Below, one piece after another: positions 59,135-64,000 of a stretch of DNA of 64,000 bases (the stretch's first letter is position 1; each line of letters begins with the position of its first letter). The notes below the pieces were generated by a model that was given only the letters and a program-made list of their open reading frames with translations, was not told the origin of the DNA and ran no database searches. The position numbers were made by a program, and so were the translations under genes. Source of the stretch: Onchidella celtica. Taxonomy: Eukaryota > Mollusca > Gastropoda > Systellommatophora > Onchidiidae. Location of the stretch: NCBI GenBank assembly GCA_963931925.1, contig OZ007570.1, forward strand, positions 34,677,084 to 34,741,083. The letters run 5' to 3'.

Positions 59135-59540
59135 GTCTCTCTCTGTCTCTCTCTCTCTCTCTCTTACAATAAAAGTAGTAATCTGCAGTCCTGCTTCAGA
59201 ACTCATGCGCGCCAGGACACTGAGCACCAAGCGTTACTTTTTATGACCTGCACGGTACTATAACAGAATAGAGGCCAGATGGAGGATGAAAATGACAGCA
59301 CGAGGAAACAATGCATTTTCTATAAATTCAATAACCAAACTAATCAAAATAATAAAAAAAACTTCCGTGCACCCTCCGCGGTATTTGAAATGAACATGTA
59401 AAATTGGGTTAGTAAGGTGGTCTAATAAAAAAGCCTTTTGCGTTCAAAGGTGGAGATTTTGTGAAATATATGATTATGTATAACGAAACAAACATGCAAA
59501 AATACAGATGTTACATAGCAATAAACATTTTTTTTAAAAT
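59045..59540 (+). repeat. 'AGCTGACC' repeat with CT tract, copy 2
   Basis: 'aataaacaatcatgtgc', a (CT)n tract (59081-59164), 'cagaactcatgcgcgcc', 'tttttatgacctgcacggta' and, after an unrelated insert, 'acagatgttacatagcaata'. Parallels 52070-52385. Confidence 0.65.
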
Positions 59541-59725
59541 AAGTTATTAATGTGCACAGTTATGGATGACAACATTTGATTTTTAGTCAAAGATGGTTAC
59601 TGGGAACATATTAAAACCATACCTAGATTTTCCCTAGGGGGTGCGTAACGAAATTTACTTTAGGGACTAGCTAGGATTTTGGTCCCATGGCCTATTCTCT
59701 ACTACCTTTATTTATATATGGCAGC

Positions 59726-59990
59726 TCATTCGGCCAATTTCTTAGTAAATTGGTTTTTACACCGAAGCATGCACAGGTACTTTTCAGGGCGTAGTATAAA
59801 GAACTCGAAGGCTTTGTTTTTGAGCTTCTCATGCATGCTATTAAGTGCACTCAGAGCAATTTTTATTACTTCAGGATCATACTGCCGGGGCATAGTAACA
59901 ATCTGGTATTGTTTCAAACGTGTATATTTTCGTTGAATTGGTTCACGCCATCTCACACTGGCTGAGCTGACATGAGACCCTAAGAGTCAA
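59726..59990 (-). CDS. Possible exon, unrecognised product
   Basis: An open stretch of about 85 codons after an acceptor-like 'TTGACTCTTAG' on the minus strand. It reads 'VRWREPIQRKYTRLKQYQIV', then 'PEVIKIALSALNSMHEKLKN', with normal amino-acid composition and no low complexity. No family recognised and no neighbouring exon found. It may equally be a transposon remnant. Confidence 0.2.
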
Positions 59991-60739
59991 AATTTGTTTA
60001 CTTTGTAAAAAATTAAAAGTTTTTGAAGTATGTAAAGATGGGTAAAATCACAAAATTCAGTGATATTCCAATTGTTTAAGCTGCGCAGTCGCGTGCAATT
60101 GGTGTAAATTGTAATACACCAGTAGCAAAAAAAAAAAAAAGGGCCGTTGCATTTATCTGTAATGTTTGGATTTGCTCTTATGCAGACATGACGCAGCAAG
60201 GAAGACATTTTTGGTCTTTACTTCACCCTGTTTTCTGTGTTTTTTATATGTTTATGAAAAAAATATTTCCCAGTTAAGACAAATTGAAACAGAAGGCCAT
60301 GCAAAATTTGGTCCGGATTCGTCATGGCAAGACGGAAATATTTCAGAAATTGGCCAACCGTATGTTTTTGAACGCGCTATAATTTCTTAACAAGTAAATT
60401 TTAATCACTTCTAAAGGCCTGTTACACTTGTAGGTTTTAAGAATAGAAAAAAGGAATGGGGGACTGTGTGGGAAGAACTCTCCTGGCTTTCTGTCTTTTG
60501 TTTTTCCGATTTCCCCCTTCGAAACATGACCAAAACAAACGATGCGCATCGTTTCTCATTCAGAAAAAGGACCAGTGTAAACAAACCATGTTTCGAAGGG
60601 GGACACAGGCCCTCATTTCTTTTTTCTATTCCTAAAGCCTACCAGTGCAAACAGGCCTTAATACAATATACAATCCAAACAAGAGCCCTTTTCCCTCCCA
60701 GTCCACGCGCTTGTTCATCACAATCTTCAGAAGTCTTCT

Positions 60740-62130
60740 TTTTCTGGAGGAGTGTACATTTCCTGGGTGTACGGGTTTTGGTGACACTCCTAGTTTTATT
60801 CAAGAAGGAAAAATACACCCATGCACCTTTTTGCCTTTTTTTTCATCCACACTGGATCAGTGGGAAGAAGTCGAAGCGGATGTTGTATGTCGACCCGGCC
60901 GCGAGCATAGTGTTCGTTTAACAGGTCGACCAAAACCCCCTCGGCGAGTTAGCTGTATAATTCTTTGCGACTTTTGCGCGTTTTTCCTCGGTTATGCCCA
61001 ATTGTATACTCTTATATAAGATAAGATAAGATAGATATAACTTTATTATCCTGTTTCCAGGAAAATTGTTGTCACAGCATTCAGCAACAGTACAACAGCA
61101 AATACAATATCTAAGACCTACAAGTCTTTAACGCACACCACACACACGCACATTGCTCACACAACATTACCAACAAGTAAGAACATTGCTAACACACACA
61201 CACACACACACACACTGTAAGAACAATCCATTTAGAAAAACTAACAACAGCATACTACATCAGGAAACACTGCTACTTCGAATTGCGGCTGGCAAAAAAG
61301 ATCGTCTATAGCGCTCTCCACAATATTGAGCAACCATATTTCATTTCTTGCCAAAGTTCAGAAAGAATTGTTCAGTAGTTCTCTAGTCTATTCCTTATAA
61401 ATGAGTTTTCTTATATTTTAATGATATATTTTTCAAGGGGGTCCAGCAGTCAGTATCCCAAACTATAGGCAAGCCCCTCGAGGGTTCAACATCCATAATT
61501 ATGTTCTAATTTTTCGAAGAAAGAAACCGGTGGTTGAGTACTAGTACTGTATAGTGCATTTAATAAAAGACTCACTTCCTCTGGCAAATGTAATTAAATT
61601 TCTCGGTGCATTCCGCATAGTTCCAATCATATCCATATCTGCTGTCGAACCTGACACACCTATAACCTGCAAACAGGGTATTAAGCTTATCATAATGTAT
61701 AACAATAAATCATTTTCATTCCTAAGTCAGTTCGTGGGTGGTATTAACAAAATGTTGTAACTGAATTACTGCAACTTTTCAGGAAGCGAAAAAAAACAAA
61801 AAAAAACAACCATTCCCATTTTCAAATTTTCTACTCACTCGATTTGAAGTTTCGTGTGTAAGGCCCTCCGTATATTACTCCTGAATCTATTAAGAAAGTT
61901 TTGCTGCGGGGTGGACAGTTTTTGCTATTGGGGATTTACCACACTTGCAACTCACAAAAGTAATTTTGAAAACAGTAGAAAAAGTACTTAAGACCGAGTT
62001 TCACTGAAAACAAAACAACAGTAGTTTAAGTTTGGGTGTAATCGAAAAATGTTTTTACTATTGAGGATGACCAGATTTTATGAATAAATATTTCGAGAAA
62101 TTGTCACTGAATACAGACGAATGAGCCACT
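60740..62130. repeat. Paralogous segment, related to 17330-18470 plus 22061-22280
   Basis: Partner of the segment that received the L2 LINE. It contains the equivalent 'empty' site at about 61830-61850. It is itself interrupted at about 61015-61290 by a reversed LINE tail. Confidence 0.6.
61015..61290 (-). mobile_element. LINE 3' tail fragment
   Basis: 'ataagataagataagataga' followed by 'aactttattatcctg'. Read on the minus strand this is a LINE/SINE 3' end with a (TATCT)n tail, similar in kind to the end at 9812. A (CA)n run lies within. No coding sequence. Confidence 0.45.
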
Positions 62131-62399
62131 ACGCCCAAATCTTATCACACAGTAGGCAGAACAGCCCAGCCTACGCCTCAGCTTACAAAAAGATGCTTTT
62201 CTCGGCATTTTGATTGGCACCATGTTTTTATGATTTTATACACCATGAGGATTAATGCCTCACTGGGGAGAACCACCTTGCTTGTAGTGAGTCTTTTCTT
62301 TTACCAGAGCAGAACCAAAGCCAATTCCTCGGAAACAAACTTGAAAATACCTTTGAAATTTTGCATCTTATATAGATCTTTGATGGTTTGGAAGAGCCA

Positions 62400-62570
62400 A
62401 AAAAAAAAAAGTTTTCTCAGTCACTGCAACACTTAACTGGACATTTCAAATTACTTGACGCTGGACATGATGCCCTTGAAATTTAACTTTCACGAAATCA
62501 ATACATATAAACAGATTTATCCACGGCAACGCCAGGTAACTCATATCCATTTTAGGTATAATTATTCGTA
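62400..62570 (-). repeat. 'ACTAGCTGA'-type repeat, partial copy
   Basis: On the minus strand 'gagttacctggcgttgccgt' followed by 'ggataaatctg' resembles the head of the 11413 and 40605 copies. The remainder is too diverged to delimit. Confidence 0.35.
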
Positions 62571-62591
62571 GATTGAGGATAAATCACTTAC

Positions 62592-62708
62592 TGTCTTTTC
62601 TATGGGCATTCCCGGCTCGATACCGGCCGCGGGCCAAAGACGCATCGCTGACCCACTCATAGCGTTTTTGTGTAAGCTGATCACTAATACCTATCCAGAC
62701 TTCCTTCT
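62592..62708 (-). CDS. C-type lectin domain exon (copy B)
   Basis: A 117-bp minus-strand exon between a good acceptor (TTTACCTTTCAG) and donor GTAAGT, phase 1 on both sides. It encodes KEVWIGISDQLTQKRYEWVS, then 'DASLARGRYRAGNAHRKD', the WIG..D...(G).(F/Y).W core of a C-type lectin-like domain. The calcium/sugar triad (EPN or QPD) is not recognisable; the equivalent position reads 'GNAH'. The exon, its phases, 15 bases of donor intron (GTAAGTGATTTATCC) and the upstream intron ('gagttcat', 'atcaaattac', 'gcaataat' on the plus strand) match copy A at 41.4 kb. The two are duplicates of one exon, either in tandem genes or within a multi-domain lectin. Flanking exons were not found. Confidence 0.7.
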
Positions 62709-63633
62709 CTGAAAGGTAAATGACAAAGCAATAATTAGATCTTAGAATCATCAAATTACACATTGCATTCACCTTGCTAATGGTTTAAGAGTTCATATGA
62801 AAAAGCAAGATCTTATCATGAAAATCAATGTCCATGTACGCCCATTACCTAATGGTCAGTCACACGGTTAAGACGAGCTCGATAGGAGTTTCAAGTTTTA
62901 AGTTTAGTTTATTATAGGCCTGGCGGCCAATTCAAAAACACACAAGAATCATGTGAACAATCTTAGAAAACATTAAACAAACAAAAAAACAGACAAAATG
63001 CATGGTCGTTCACTCTCTCCGCTCCCTGCAGCATTTATACACTTACTTATTATAGTATACAATCAAATACAGCTTGTAATTGCCAGCAACAATCATCATT
63101 TTCAACCCCCCCCCCCCCCCCAAATAACCGATCTTTCCTCACCTTTATCTGTTGTAAATTTACTACAATTGAAAATATCACTATAATTTATTCTTTCACT
63201 CGAAGGTGAATTTAGTTTTCAGACTTCGCCAGGAGAAGTCACAAAGCGACATTATTGTATTCGTTTAGAACTTTATGGCAAAATAGTGCAAACCGAGGCG
63301 TTGTGAGAACGCCTCGGTGCAAACGAATGTAGTTCTCTATCGTGCATCGACGACAGAAAATGTATAAGCTTAAACATGCTTGGTCTAACAAGTAGCCAAG
63401 ACGGTAAAAACTGTTTCCTTATATCTTTGAACTTTTTGCAAGTTAGTAACACGTGAAATTCGTCCTCCAATGGCTCATTTTGCTGAAATTATTTCCCCTT
63501 AATCCGATAGGGGGCGCGCAATAACTGGAGGTAAACAAACAGCAGCCGATCCCGGAAGTGACCGCTTGATTTGCCCTATACTGATGCTCCATGAAGTGAC
63601 GGCTGCGCATAATAAACTGTAGTTTTCTCTCCA
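62709..63633. other. Intron or spacer
   Basis: First about 90 bp is intron homologous to that beside copy A. The rest shows no gene; a poly-C run is at 63107-63121. Confidence 0.45.
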
Positions 63634-63735
63634 AAATGCCAGATTATTGCATTGTTCCCTTTTGCAAAAATCACGGTGGTTATCGGCACTGCCGCTATCC
63701 GTTCTTATTCCTCTGTAGCTCAGCACCAAAATAAA
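63634..63735 (+). CDS. THAP-like first exon or fragment
   Basis: The ATG opens MPDYCIVPFCKNHGGYRHCR, with Cys-x4-Cys and the Met four residues before the first Cys, the standard opening of a THAP zinc finger. The frame stops 34 codons on, before the second metal pair, so it is either a first exon spliced within 'ggtggttatcgg' or a decayed fragment. No downstream exon falls in the window. It is unlike the 5.3 kb THAP fragment in sequence. Confidence 0.3.
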
Positions 63736-64000
63736 ATAACTTAAAATGCCACATACCAAAAATACCATTGAAAATAACACCTCTTTCAAATGTTATTTTT
63801 CAATTCCATGAAATTACTGTTATGACTTTAATATTATGAGCCCAAAGTAGTCACTATCGGACATTTTAACGGCCAAAATCGCTAATCTGCGGGATCTGAG
63901 TAACACCCATATATCGTTTCAAGATGGATCTGATCACACAGACTCAAAATTACAATTTACTTATATTTGGATTACATTGAATAACTAACCTTTATTTTGG

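Overview
The window reads as non-coding, transposon-rich animal DNA. It has no operons, long AT-rich spacers, abundant (CT)n, (GT)n and (ATT)n microsatellites, several LINE lineages, DNA-transposon remnants with terminal inverted repeats, and only short spliced host exons. I infer a lophotrochozoan, most likely a marine mollusc (gastropod-like). The grounds are the many 'tacatgta', 'taggcctac' and 'ctagatctag' words, the LINE types and a C-type lectin exon family. This is compositional inference, not proof.

Layout. 1-5.2 kb: spacer with microsatellites. 5.25-5.6 kb: a short TIR element carrying the start of a THAP-like zinc finger, with an inverted relative at 50.2-50.5 kb. 8.8-9.3 kb: decayed PIF/Harbinger (HARBI1-like) transposase. 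9.8-11.05 kb: reversed Rex1/L2-like LINE fragment. 11.2-13.05 kb and 17.3-22.3 kb: segments with collinear relatives at 56.3-57.4 and 60.7-62.1 kb. 14.5-16.2 kb: I-clade-like LINE ORF1 remnant. 18.47-22.06 kb: L2-like LINE lacking its RT catalytic motif. 24.7-28.13 kb: almost complete non-LTR element whose only ORF breaks are two compensating 1-bp indels, but whose endonuclease lacks a key Asp. 28.93-32.23 kb: TIR-bounded element carrying a broken gene of a conserved uncharacterised invertebrate family.

32,238-40,592: a complete, very young LTR retrotransposon on the minus strand. It has 5-bp target duplications (GACAT), LTRs that differ only by a 7-bp indel as far as I can compare, a tRNA-Pro-type primer binding site, a polypurine tract, and one intact 1548-codon gag-pol. 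Its domains run Gag, protease, INTEGRASE, reverse transcriptase, RNase H. That is the Copia order in a gypsy-type polyprotein, as in Gmr1-like elements. The LTR-PBS junction is tandemly duplicated.

Right part. A minus-strand C-type lectin exon lies at 41.4 kb and a paralogue at 62.6 kb with matching intron flanks and phases. A hAT-like MITE with a perfect 8-bp duplication sits at 41.65-42.09 kb, and a second MITE family has copies at 43.1 and 51.5 kb. At 45.8-49.36 kb is a 5'-truncated LINE whose C-terminal coding end has expanded into about fifty 54-bp tandem units. The rest is dispersed repeats and spacer, ending in a THAP-like first exon at 63.6 kb.

The most unusual items are the swapped-order LTR element with its duplicated primer-site junction, the minisatellite grown from a LINE ORF, and the TIR-bounded 'EAKYH' gene directly abutting the LTR element. 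No CRISPR, rRNA or convincing tRNA gene is present. Host genes visible here are limited to the lectin exons and possibly the 63.6 kb exon.
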